Shown one piece after another: positions 9,998 through 19,956 of a stretch of 64,000 nt of DNA (positions within the stretch are counted from its first letter, which is position 1; every line of letters starts with the position of its first letter). Location of the stretch: the NCBI GenBank assembly GCA_030998225.1, contig JAPYXD010000700.1, positions 1,674,001-1,738,000 of the forward strand, read 5' to 3'. The stretch comes from Diplolepis rosae. Taxonomy: Eukaryota > Arthropoda > Insecta > Hymenoptera > Diplolepididae. The notes beneath the pieces are model-generated. The model saw nothing but the letters and a program-made list of their open reading frames with translations, was not told where the DNA came from and searched no databases. The position numbers were made by a program, and so were the translations under genes.

Positions 9998-10207
9998 CAG
10001 AGCTCCCAAACTTGAAACGCCGCTGGCGGGGAACCGTCCCCACGCATCGGCCGCCCGCCGTTGCCCCTCAGCTACCTTCCCTTTCAAATAGAAAGACGAG
10101 GCTGGCGGGGTATCGAGTTTAAGGGGAAGGTAGCTGAGGGGCAACGGCGGGCGGCCGATGCGTGGGGACGGTTCCCCGCCAGCGGCGTTACAAGTTTGGG
10201 AGCTCTG
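9998..10207. mobile_element. hAT-like foldback MITE, 210 bp, with 8-bp target duplication
   Basis: Two near-perfect inverted arms of about 88 bp beginning CAGAGCTCCCAAACTTG, GC-rich against an AT-rich background, separated by a short spacer around 10085-10115. It is flanked by ACGTGACA (9990-9997) and ACGTGGCA (10208-10215), an 8-bp duplication with one mismatch. The CAGAG start and 8-bp duplication are hallmarks of the hAT superfamily. It has no coding capacity and would need a transposase in trans. It is inserted at the very terminus of an LTR. Confidence 0.75.
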
Positions 10208-10254
10208 ACGTGGCAGTCTCTTCTATTTATCCATCCTATTAGAGTAATTTAAAT

Positions 10255-10650
10255 GAAATTCAGTATTTGGCCAGAAAAGAATACATAATTCAAATTTTTT
10301 GAAAACGTCAACCCTATATTCAATCCATCATTTTGAGTTTTCAAAATCTAAAACCAGATTCGTAATCAGCGACCTCAAAAACCCCTGTACAGGTAATAGA
10401 AACTAAAATCACTAAATTTCATGAATTTTTCTTACTACCAAGCTGCCATATAGGATACGCCATTTTGAATTTTCAAAATGTGATACTAGATTCGTAATCA
10501 GCGACCTCGAAAACCCCTATACAGGTAATAGCAGCTAAACTCATTGAATTTTATGAATTTTTCTTACGATCAGGCCACCATATTGCATCCGCCATTTTGA
10601 ATTTTCAAAATATGATACTGGGTTCGTAATCAGCGACCTTAAAAAATTTT
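10255..10650 (+). repeat. Tandem array of about 132-bp units ('TTCGTAATCAGCGACC' family)
   Basis: Three units with the shared core CGCCATTTTGAATTTTCAAAA ... ATTCGTAATCAGCGACCT. The CGTAATCAGC word lies at 10361, 10493 and 10625, a strict 132-bp period. Related units occur inverted at 6940-7135, on the far side of the piggyBac relic. Confidence 0.75.
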
Positions 10651-11159
10651 AAAAATTATTCAAAAATTAAAAAAAGAGATTTTACCCCCTTTTTATAAAC
10701 GGAATGGGTTCTTGAATTTTTTTCAAAATTTCTTTAGTGCCTTCTATAACATATATTTTAGTCATCAAGATCGGTTTAGCCGTTTTCGAGAAAATTAGAT
10801 TTTTTGATTTTTTTTAATTCGTTCATAACTTTTGTAAAAAAATTTTTTCCAGTTGATACTTGGGTTGAAATTATCTTGTAATGGGAGCCACTTACCCTCG
10901 CAATATGGATCGATTCCGGGCGGGGGCACCCAGACCATGCTTATCCTGCTACGGCCTTTCTGTGTAAAATGACTTCATAACCGATTTTAATTTAAAATCT
11001 TTACATTTTTTAATTGTCAATTGTTTATAACTAATTGTATTCAGTGTTACTCTAAATTTTCAGCTGAGAAATCTATTCCCTAAGCAATCTAGTGTTCGAC
11101 GAGAAAAGATCAGAGCGACCTAGAGCTGAAACTATTGAAGCTGTAAAGAAAAAACTGAG

Positions 11160-11206
11160 AAAAAATAGGGCACCACTATAGTGGCATCTGCCCCTGAAAG
11201 GGTTAA
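11160..11206 (-). mobile_element. piggyBac-type terminal inverted repeat (single end)
   Basis: The minus strand from 11206 reads TTAACCCTTTCAGGGGCAG and on to TGCCACTATAGTGG. TTAA followed by CCCTTT is the normal outer end of piggyBac-like elements. The transposase relic at 7346-9004 is the natural partner. The opposite end was not found, and a repeat at 6848-6884 may have replaced it. Confidence 0.5.
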
Positions 11207-11630
11207 GTGAGTAATTTTTCTCGAAAAGGGCTGGAACAAATGAACTCTATTTTTTGAGGATTGGAAAGACGCGTTAAGACTTTTTGAATACTTTCAAAAT
11301 TTGTTTCTGGATACAGCATGATGCTGTAATAATCTCGCAATGTTCTCTGTCCCGATTTTTTGTCTTTTGGGGAAAACTCGTTATTATTTACATTTTTCTT
11401 TCTCCGAATAGTTTATTTCAATCCCATGTCTGTTACGTACGCGACAAGACTGAGCGAACACAATACAACTCGCTCGATGTGCTAATGATGAGTCAACCAA
11501 CGCACATGGCAATGATTGGCTAATTTGTGATTAAGATCCTACAAAGATTCTAAAAAAAATTGGATTCAATCTATTGTTTTGGGCTGTTGCAAACATAACC
11601 GATGAGCCACGTCAAAAATCCATGAAACGT
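11207..11630. other. No recognised features
   Basis: Mixed AT-rich sequence between the piggyBac-type end and the truncated gypsy LTR. Open frames of up to about 80 codons show no domain or codon pattern. Confidence 0.3.
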
Positions 11631-11700
11631 CGGGCCGGGTTCCCCCGAATTCCGGTCGCAGGGCTGTGTCCCCAAGGGGCACTTATGTAACTTTGTTACA
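11631..11700 (-). repeat. 3' LTR of the large gypsy element, truncated to 70 bp
   Basis: Its 70 bp are the same as the outer 70 bp of the 5' LTR at 18940-19009 (TGTAACAAAGTTACATAAGT ... CCCGGCCCG on the minus strand). Similarity stops abruptly at 11631, so about 200 bp of the LTR, including its poly(A) region, is missing. Confidence 0.85.
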
Positions 11701-11713
11701 ACCCCCCTCCCCC
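11701..11713 (-). other. Polypurine tract of the gypsy element
   Basis: The minus strand reads GGGGGAGGGGGGT and abuts the LTR start at 11700, exactly where a plus-strand primer tract belongs. It confirms the orientation of the element. Confidence 0.75.
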
Positions 11714-11929
11714 TAATCGGGTTGCGGTCTGTTCTTTGTTTCTGTTTTTATTGTTTGTTTTGTATGGCGTTAAACGAGACCCAAAAAGACATTTTCTAGA
11801 ATTATACATTTTAAATAACTAAAAAATATATTTTTTCTTGATGATTATATCTATTAAATCAAATAATAAATTTCTTAAAAGTATTTTCTTAATTCTAATT
11901 TCTTAACTTTAGTCTTTATTTTCCTTTAT

Positions 11930-12616
11930 ATGTTACTGTTTGCGTTGAATCGTCTGATTCCGTGTCGCTGCCGCTGTCTGTCTCTTTATCGCTGTCTTTG
12001 TCCTTTTCTTTCTTGTCTGCGTCTTTTACTTTCTTGTTTTCTTGTTCCTGTTCTTTCTTCTCTCCCAGTTCTTCCTTTTTTTATTTCTACGTTCCATATT
12101 CCTTTTTCCTTTTCTTTCTTGTCTTCGTCTAATTTTCTCAGTGCCCTTTTTAGTCCTTCTTTCTTTGTTTCTCCCATCCTCTTTCGTTTTTTTCTTGTTC
12201 CCTTTTCTTGTCTTCTTCTTCTATATCATTAATGTATGTTCTTTGTAGCTTCTCTTTCTTCCACCTTACAAAGTCTTCTTCTTGTTTTCTCTTTTCTTCT
12301 AATTCTTGCTTTTCCTCGTCATAACTCCTTATTCCCCATTTCTCTCTCGTTTCTTTTATTATCTTATGTTATTATGTTCTGTTTTTGTCCTTTTTGGTTT
12401 AGTTTTTCCTTTCTGTATATCTTCCTAAATTCGTTTTTTAATTCTATTTCCTTTCTTGCCTCTTCTCTTCTTCTTAATTCTTCCTTCTTCTAAAATTTCT
12501 GGGGTTAGCGGGGTCTGGAGCAGGTCTAGTAGTCTTGGGCACTTGTGCTTCAGGGATTCCGCGACGTTTATCTCTCGGTAACACTGCTCACACTTCAGTT
12601 TTGGTTTCTGCTCCAT
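11930..12616 (-). pseudogene. Third ORF of the gypsy element: C2HC-like finger plus charged coil
   Basis: Minus-strand frames after the integrase. The first starts MEQKPKLKCEQCYREINVAE at 12616 and has a possible zinc site CEQC...H-K-C (C-x2-C-x10-H-x-C), followed by a lysine/arginine-rich tail up to a TAG near 12427. Further on (12177-11986) the sequence is extremely rich in K, E and R, typical of a charged coiled coil. This is the position of an env or accessory ORF in gypsy elements, but no signal peptide or membrane segment is visible, so it is not an obvious envelope. Several stops interrupt it. Confidence 0.45.
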
Positions 12617-12694
12617 AATCTGTCAACATAGTTATTTCTGTTGTGTTTTGTATTGGTTTTGTCAATTTACTATTCTATGTGTGCTTCTATTTGT

Positions 12695-13602
12695 CTATTT
12701 AGTTTTTTCTATGTATTTTTTAATGTCTTTTACGTTCCATTTGCCAAGTGACTTACCTTTTTTGTTTTTTGTTTCGTAAATTGTTGGTGAGATTTTTGTT
12801 TTGATGAAAAATGGACCTTCGAAGTTTTTATTTAATTTTTTCGCTATAATATCTGCTTTATTTGATGATGTCTTTTCGCTTCTTAGTATTTGTTCCCCGA
12901 TTTCATAGTTAATTGATCTACGCCTCAAGTTATAGTATTTTGCTTGTCTTTCGTTAGCTACTTCTAAATTTTTTTGTACTTTGTCTTTTATTATTTTTAA
13001 TCTATTTAGTCTTTCTACCCATTTACCTATTTCCTGTGATTCTACTTCTTCTGCGTTTATTAAATCTTTGTTTAATGTCTGTATTGGTTCTAAATCCCTT
13101 CCGAAGTTTAAGAATGCTGGTGTGAAACCTGTTGACGCATGTTTACTAGTATTTAGCGCGAATTGTAGGTCTTCCAAATTTTCATCCCATTCTCTATTGT
13201 CTTTTTCGAGGTACGCTTTGATCGCTGTTTTTATTGATGTGTTACATCTTTCTGTTGAGTTTGATTGTGGGTGGTGTCGTGGTGTTTTGAATGTCGTATT
13301 CCGAAGTTTTGCGTTAACTTCACCATGATTCTGTTTACGAATTCTTTGCCGTTGTCTGAAAACAATATTCTTGGCGTTCCCCATTTCGATATGATTCTTC
13401 TGTGGAATTCCTTTTCTATCGTTGTTGCTACTTTGTTTTTTACTGGAATTAATTCCACCCATTTGGTGAACATGTCTACGCAAACAAGTATATATTGGTT
13501 TCTAGCTTTCGACCTCGGCAGTGGGCCCATTATGTCTGCTGCTACTACTGTCCATGGTTCTTCGATTATTCTTTTTCCCAGTAGTCCTACTTGATTGTTC
13601 AC
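12695..13602 (-). pseudogene. Ty3/gypsy integrase (frameshifted)
   Basis: Catalytic core of the retroelement integrase in two overlapping frames. 13602-13231 holds AADIMGPLPRSKARNQYILV (first Asp) and LFSDNGKEF (second Asp). 13483-12695 picks up at HHPQSNSTERCN (catalytic Glu) and continues through the C-terminal domain (FALNTSKHASTGFTPAFLNF, then a YETKNKKGK...W tail). A frameshift around 13300-13240 therefore separates the second Asp from the Glu. It follows the RT/RNase H frame in the normal gypsy order RT-RH-IN. Confidence 0.85.
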
Positions 13603-15238
13603 CTTTGGTTTTGTTCTGTGGCATGTGTCGCATTCTTTTATATGTCTTTCCCATGCCCAAATGTCCTGCTTCTCTGTTGTCGTGGTTTTCTGTTAACACC
13701 TGATCTCTTAGCTCCTTTGGTACTGTTAGTTTCCATGAATTGCTATCTAGGTCTAGACTTGATTTTAGCGGGTCTGGTCTGAAAAAATATTTTTGGTTAT
13801 CTCTTATTCGCCAGTTTGGATTTTTCGCTGGTTTCTTCTTCAATTGCATTAGTTTATGATTAAACCATTCGTCGTTGATTTCTTTGCTTTTCTCTTTTTC
13901 TTTTTCCTTTGCCATTAATAACGCACTTGCTACAGAGTCTAACTTTTCACCTGTTCTTGATAATGCGTCTGGTGCGTAATTTAAGGAGCCTTGCCTGTAT
14001 ATGATCTCGTAGTCGTATTCTAGTAGCTCCAGTGCCCATCTTGCCAATCGTCCCGTTGGGTTTTTTAAATTATGTAACCGTTTTAAGGCAATATGGCCTG
14101 TTATAACTTTAAAGGTATATCCTTCTAAGTACCGCCTGAATTTACGTATTGCCCATACTACTGCTAGGCACTCTTTTTCTGAAGTTGAATATTTTCTCTC
14201 TGCTTCGTTGAGGCTTCTACTTGCGAATGCTATCACGTGGTTGTTGTTATCTATGTTTTGAGTTAACATGGCTCCTAGTCCCGTGTCACTTGCGTCAGTT
14301 TCGAGTTGAAATGGATGGTGAAAATTGGGACATGCCAGTATTGGTCCTGTTGTTAGTAATTTTTTAATTTTCTCCAAAGCCTGTTCTTGTTCTGCGTTCC
14401 ATTTCCATTGTACTCCTCTTTTCAGTAACGTGTGTAGGGGTTCCATTATTTCTGAGAATTTGGGTATGAATCTTCTATACCACGATGTCATTCCAATGAT
14501 TCTTTGTAACTGTTTTACATTTTTTGGTGTTGGGAATTCTAGGATGGGTTTTATTTTATCTTCGTCCATCAGTAGTCCTTTTTCGTTTACTATGAATCCC
14601 AAGTAACTTACTTCCGAGCATCCAAATTCGCATTTTTCTGGGTTTATTGTTAATCCTGCTTGGTTTATTATTTCCAGAACTATTTCTAAATTTTTCAAAT
14701 ATTCTTCGAAGTTTTCTGTTACTATAATTATGTCATCGAGGTAGCAGAATACATTGGGTTTTAAGTCTGGTGTTATTATTTTATCCATTAAGCGCTGGAA
14801 TGTAGCTGGAGCGTTTGTTAATCCGAATGGCATTCGTTTAAATTGGTACATTCCTTTTCCTGGTACTGTGAATGCTGTTATTTTTCTTGATTCTTCTTCC
14901 AGTGGTATTTGGTGGTATGCTGAGCGTAGATCAATTTTTGATATCTATCTTGCTGACCTCAATGCATCTAAAATTTCTACCATGATTGGTATTGGGTACA
15001 AGTCTTTTTTCGTTAATTTATTTACTTTTCTGAAATCTAAGCAGAATCTATATTTTCCGTTTGGTTTTTTGATCATAACTACTGGGTTCGACCAGTCGCT
15101 ATTCGAGGGTTCGATTACGTCCTCTTCCAACATTCTATCAATTTCCTCGTACATATACTCTCTTACTTTGGGCGAGACGTGGTAATATCTTTGTTTGATT
15201 GGTTCGTGGCCTTGTACATCTATTTTGTGTTTTGTCAT
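13502..15238 (-). pseudogene. Ty3/gypsy reverse transcriptase and RNase H
   Basis: 15238-14945 covers the RT fingers/palm start (NPVVMIKKPNGKYRFCLDFR, then VNKLTKKDLYPIP) and ends at a stop before the next RT motif. 14851-13502 continues with the MPFGLTNAPATFQ motif, the active-site FCYLDDIIIV (YLDD), then the thumb and RNase H (FQLETDASDTGLGAML; SEKECLAVVWAIRKF). The later RNase H acidic position, normally in a T-D-H motif, reads ITGH, so an active-site residue is lost. The end of the frame carries the start of the integrase zinc finger (GHLGMGKTYKR), then shifts frame. It is not functional. Confidence 0.9.
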
Positions 15239-15448
15239 GTGTGTGGGTTCGAGTTTTTTTCCTGTTTTGTTAACCTTTCTTTCGATTAATTTTCTTAATT
15301 GCTGTTCTTGATTTTCGTTTAGTTCTATTATTCCCTCGCATTTTTTGTTTTCTGTTTCTTTTCTTTCTTTCGATACTTTTTCATTCTTGCTTCCTTCGTT
15401 TCGTTCTTTTTTTAGTTTTAATTTATTCTGTTTTTCCTTTTCGGGTTC

Positions 15449-16342
15449 CTACTCTATTTCATTTACCATTCGTTTGTCCCCACGCTTGGCTTTTGTTTTG
15501 AGAGCTGTTTGTACTGCCTTTTCTTTTTCTAAGGGACTAGAACTAGGGACTTCCAGCTCTTTATTTTCTCGTGAAATCAGACTTTTCTGTCTCCCTGGTA
15601 TTTTGGACCATCTTGTGTTCATTATCTGGCCGACTTCAGGTAGGGTATGGTTAGTTGGGGTACTAGTGGGTATTTCTCCCCATTGTAGGTTGTTTGCTGG
15701 TCTTACTTCTTGATTTCGCAACTTTATTTTATTTCTTACTCTCGTTCTTTCTTCTAGACTCTCCTTTCTTGGTTCTCTTCCCTTTCCATCCTCGTTCCAT
15801 ATCACTCTGTTTTCCTTTGGGTTTGCTTCTATTTTATATCTAATTTGTGGTTTTTCTGGTAGCCACCAAATTTTCGTTTCGAAGTCTAATTTCAATCCTA
15901 GCCTTTCCATCATGTCTGTTCCTAGGATTCCTATAGATCTTAGTTCTGGTACCAGTCTAAGTAGCAAATATTTTTTAACGTGACCCACTTTAATAGGAAT
16001 CAATACTTGTCCTGTTATTTGTAATTGCTGGCCGTTTGCTACTATTAACTTGTCATTATTTGGTTTCTTAACTTCGTAATCTAATTCCTTTATTTGTTTA
16101 AAAAATTGTTTGCTAATATAGGAGTGGGTTGCCCCTGTGTCTACTAACATTTTATATTTTGTGTCTTCCCACTTAATTATTATGTGAAATTTAGTTTCGT
16201 TTGCGGCGTCGCTGTCCGCTTCGATATATTCGGGCGATATAGTTTGGTATTTACGTTGGCTACTACTCGCCCCTAATAGCCTTCGTTTGCGTTTCCCTGC
16301 CTGTACTAACAGTCCCGTCGCATATGTCCTTTGCCTCCACAA
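15449..16342 (-). pseudogene. Retroelement aspartic protease region
   Basis: The frame contains KMLVDTGATHSYISKQFF, the D-T-G-A catalytic motif of a retropepsin, and downstream ILGTDMMERLGLKLDFETK, matching the second conserved block (ILGxDxL). It lies between the nucleocapsid knuckle and RT, as expected for Gag-PR-RT-RH-IN. The last 100 residues are highly charged linker. The frame overlaps the nucleocapsid frame by about 36 bp in another register, so either a programmed shift or a mutation joined them. Confidence 0.85.
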
Positions 16343-16914
16343 TTATAACATTTTATTGGTTGTTGTGCCGTACTATTTTCGTTTTCTTCATTTTGTTTCC
16401 TTGACACGGTGTACTCTGGCACACTTGGATTTAGTTCAAATTTTCTATTATTCCTTCCTTTTTGGTTATCGTCTTCCGCGTTATATGTTAGTCCTGGCCA
16501 TTTTGGGATGCTTTCTATTTGTTGTCTGTTGCTGTCTTCAAATATTTGATTTTCCTTTCTTCCGAACCATTTGTTTGGATTTGGGTATCTGAAACTACGG
16601 TTGTAGTTAAACTTTGTTCTGTTTAGGAATTCATTATTATCTCGAGTTCGTGGGTATGTGTTTTGACTTTTTTGGTTGTTATAAAAATATCTTGTGTCAT
16701 TGTTCGCGTACCTTGGTTGGAATTGTAGTCTATACTGTGTGTTTTGTAATTCACGCCTAAAATTATTCTGTCTTTCATAATTATTTTCATAGTCTTGACT
16801 ATGTTGTTGTTTCCGGTTTCTATCTTGTTCTTTTCTTTCTTTTGTATAATATCTGTCGTTCCCGTCGTTTTCTATTATTTTTATTTGTTGTCCCTTTATT
16901 CTTGATTTTTCCAT
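16306..16914 (-). pseudogene. Gag nucleocapsid region with CCHC knuckle
   Basis: An Asn/Arg/Gln-rich segment of 202 residues ending in CYNCGGKGHMRRDC, a canonical C-x2-C-x4-H-x4-C zinc knuckle that binds retroelement RNA. It precedes the protease frame directly. The composition (N, R, Q, Y) is usual for the RNA-binding linker of insect gypsy Gag proteins. Confidence 0.85.
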
Positions 16915-16965
16915 TTCAGCTTCCCACTCTCTTCCTACTTTTTCTAATTCTGTAAAGTTTTTGAA

Positions 16966-17331
16966 TTAGTTTCTTGTAATGTAAATTTTATATTCGAGTC
17001 TTAGATTCTCGTAAACTTTCTTCAATTGCCATTCCAAGCTGGGAAATGGTTCTAATTTCTCGAATAACTGTCTCATTTCTATTATGAAACTGTGCATTTC
17101 TTGGTTTTTCTTTTGATTGCAACATTTTATTTTGTTGTGAATTATTTCTAGGTATTTTTCATTTAAAAAGACTTGTTTGAATTCTTGTATGAAATTTTCC
17201 AGGTTATGCCAATTTCTTTTATTTATTTGGTACCAACTTTGAGCCTCTCCTATTAACACGGCGTCTAAATTTTCGAAAGTATCCTGTTCGTTGATTTTGT
17301 ATCCCCTTTTAAACCTTAATAAGTTACTCAA
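16966..17331 (-). pseudogene. Gag capsid-like region
   Basis: 121 residues with the pattern FENLDAVLIGEAQSWYQINK and WHNLENFIQEFKQVFL, then F-I-I-E-M-R-Q-L-F-E. This is the usual helical signature (aW...W..F...F) of the capsid domain in Ty3-type Gag. It lies one gap upstream of the nucleocapsid frame and is separated from it by a stop. Confidence 0.75.
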
Positions 17332-17921
17332 GAAAATTGTTGGACTGTCATCTGTATTGTTTCCAAATTTAACATGATTTGGAATCGTGTTTGGACCATT
17401 CCGTATGGGAAGAGCGATGCCCGCATTGCTTGTAATTCGTTGTCCTGTATGTTTTCATCGCTTAGATTGTTATTTTCTCTACTTTGGCCATCGTATAGTT
17501 CGACTTGCGCCTCGTTTCGTTTATTTTCTAGAATGGTTAATATCTCGTTCCTTGTTCATTTTCGGGGAACCGGTGTTGGTAACTTAAACTTATTTCGGTC
17601 TTGTTCGTTTTCTTCTGTATTTACGTTTTCTGACCCTTTGTCCGGTTTTGTTATTCTATTTCTATTTACTTTTATTTGGCTTTTTACTGTAGGGATAACT
17701 ATGTTCTGTGCGTTGTGCGTCTCTACAATTTTATTTTGTTTACTTTTTAAGATTTGTTCCATTTTCTCTTTTAATGGCTCTATTTCTACGGTTAATTCTT
17801 GAATTTTTGACTTATCGTATTTTTGTTCTTCGTTTTCAATTAGTGTTTCTGCTTCTTTCCAAAATTCATTATTTGTTTCTATAAACGAGTCTATTTTGAA
17901 TGTTCTATCTTCTTCTTTCCT
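17332..17921 (-). pseudogene. Gag linker, interrupted
   Basis: Minus-strand frames (for example 17762-17556) are charged and Asn-rich but carry several stops. By position this joins the coiled N-terminus and the capsid region of Gag. No motif of its own is visible. Confidence 0.45.
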
Positions 17922-18554
17922 TTAATTTATTTCGTATATGCCTCGCCCTAATTGATCCCTTTTTAACTTTTCTTCAATTATTCTTTCGATTTCCAACCTT
18001 TCTTTATCTAATTTTTCCATTTCCCTTTCTCTTACTTTACGTTCCCTTCTTAAGTAATTCAATTCTGTTTCCCGCAATTTAATTCTATCTAAATCTACGC
18101 TTTCTTCTTCTAATATCCGCCAATAACCTACCGTATTTTCCGTATTAGGAGAGAGCATGCCTTTGTGGGTACTATTTGTTATTTCTGTGTTTTCGTTGTG
18201 TTTCTGTAGTGTGTCCTTGCTTTGTCCATCTTTGTCACGTGGTCTTGTAATTGTCTCTATGTTACGTATTGTGGCTTTAGGTATTGTACCCGTTTTGTTG
18301 GCATGCTGTCTCTCTCTAACCTCTATTTCTATTCTTCTATCTTTCCCTAATTCTACCTCTTTATTTCTTATTTCTAATAACTCTACCTCTCTTTTATTAT
18401 TTCTCGCTATTTCTCTATTTTCGCTCTCTTCCCCTTTTAATTTACTCTTCGATAATTTATTTTCCAACTCTATCTCCTTTATTTTTTCATTTTCGCCTAT
18501 TTCTTTTTTATTGGCCATTTTTCTGTTCTTTATTTTTCCTGACCTTAATTTCAT
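17922..18554 (-). pseudogene. Gag N-terminal coiled-coil region, 210 aa
   Basis: It starts MKLRSGKIKNRKMANKKEIG at 18554 and consists almost entirely of charged heptad-like stretches (for example LNYLRRERKVREREMEKLDK), so it should form a long coiled coil. It is the first frame after the primer-binding site and leader, hence the likely Gag start. It stops at 17922 before the capsid region. The plus-strand frames over it are shadows. Confidence 0.7.
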
Positions 18555-18724
18555 TAATCTATTTCTATCTTACTCACTCGTGATGTCTGCTATTTCTCTT
18601 ATTTATTTTATGGTCACTTTCATCATTTACTTTACTGAATTTTCCATTACTCACTTTATTTATCACTTGGCAATTTTTACTGTTAACAGTGTTTTCTCGG
18701 CTGAAGGACTTTGTGGGTTATTTT

Positions 18725-18736
18725 GGTTGGGCGCCA
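18725..18736 (-). other. tRNA primer-binding site of the gypsy element
   Basis: The minus strand reads TGGCGCCCAACC, directly downstream of the 5' LTR. The first 11 bases are shared with the primer-binding site at 1453. Confidence 0.75.
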
Positions 18737-19009
18737 AGTTTGCGACCGAGATCGCGCACTGAGGGAATGGAGGGAGGGGACGCCGAGAAAGGAATACTAA
18801 ATAAATTCGCGTATTCGCACTAAAACTCTTTATTTGCACTTACAAGGATCCGACGACCAAAACGGGGAATCCGACGCACCGCTCAACAACGCGGGCCAGC
18901 AGACAGTCACCGGCGACGGCACGCGACCGCAGGGCATGCCGGGCCGGGTTCCCCCGAATTCCGGTCGCAGGGCTGTGTCCCCAAGGGGCACTTATGTAAC
19001 TTTGTTACA
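18737..19009 (-). repeat. 5' LTR of the gypsy element, about 273 bp
   Basis: The minus strand starts TGTAACAAAG at 19009 and runs to the primer-binding site. An AATAAA signal is present on the minus strand at 18834-18829. The outer 70 bp recur at 11631-11700. Thus the element spans 11631-19009 (about 7.4 kb), oriented leftward. Confidence 0.8.
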
Positions 19010-19089
19010 GTACATTCTAGTTCGACATATTTCGATATAGTTCGGTTCAGGTCGGAAATGTCGGAGCCTCAGAGAAGTCTGTTGGACCC

Positions 19090-19660
19090 AGCCTTGCCTG
19101 AGTCACGCTCAGTCAGGGCCAACTGACGTTGGGTGTCTGCTCCTGTCGAGAAGCAACCATGGGGGTACCCACAGATTGGGATTCGGTGTTCTTCTGCTAG
19201 GTCCCTGGTCTGGTCATTCGTGTCAATCTGAAGTTCAGGTACAGTAATTTCAGGTCGTCCTGAAGCCATCGGAGTCGAGGTCAGTCAGGAGTACCTGACT
19301 GATTCTCAGCCCATGCTGAAGGCCGGCCATAGAGACACCCATCCGTTGGCGTTCGACCTGATGACACCAGGTCGGGAATCCGATGGTCATCCGGGTAGAA
19401 CTCGATCAGGGGCACCTGACGTCGAGCTTTACGCTCCGCCGAGGACTCATCATGGAGGCACCCATGTATTGGTACTCGGCGCGAGGAACCAATCGGTAAC
19501 GCTCGTCTAGGTACGGTTCGGAAGGTGTTGTGCTAGCTCAGCCCGAGCAGCACCTAGTCAGCGGCACCTGACGCTTGATGTCAGCTCCCACCGGGTCAAC
19601 CATGGGGGCACCCGTACGTTGACGCTTCGTTCAGCTCCACCAGCTGTGGGACGGTCGAAG
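19090..19660. repeat. GC-rich block of four degenerate repeat units with paired motifs
   Basis: Four units each contain a dyad of the type GTCAGGGGCACCTGACG (near 19112, 19283, 19407, 19557) followed about 45 bp later by an ATGGGGGCACCCATNNATTGG motif (near 19159, 19327, 19454, 19602). Unit spacing is about 125-170 bp. Open frames are short and change between units, so coding constraint does not explain the conservation. It lies just outside the left arm of a large foldback. Confidence 0.6.
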
Positions 19661-19956
19661 TCGGCGACAGTGTTCCCAGATCGTGGAAATTAGCGGCCCC
19701 CACCACTGATCCGTGTGGATCCTCACACAAGCAAACACGGCGTGTCGGTATGTCTCCACTTCCTCGCTTCGATTCCAACGCTGTCGTCGGCTGTTGATCT
19801 GAGATCGAGAATTATGTTTCTCTCGACTTAGTGTGAAACTCGCGCGAAGCAGACGAAAAATTCAAAATGACAAAATATATAATTTAAGATATTACCCTTA
19901 TTTTTTAGATATTTTCAAAAAAATTCATTTAAAATGAATATCTAAATATATATGTA

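Noticed and set aside
11930..12493. Plus-strand frames rich in Phe, Leu and Ser that look like membrane proteins
   Set aside because: They are complements of the K/E/R-rich charged coil encoded on the minus strand; the hydrophobic look is an antisense effect.
18157..18762. Plus-strand 201-codon hydrophobic frame
   Set aside because: Antisense of the Gag coiled coil and leader of the gypsy element.
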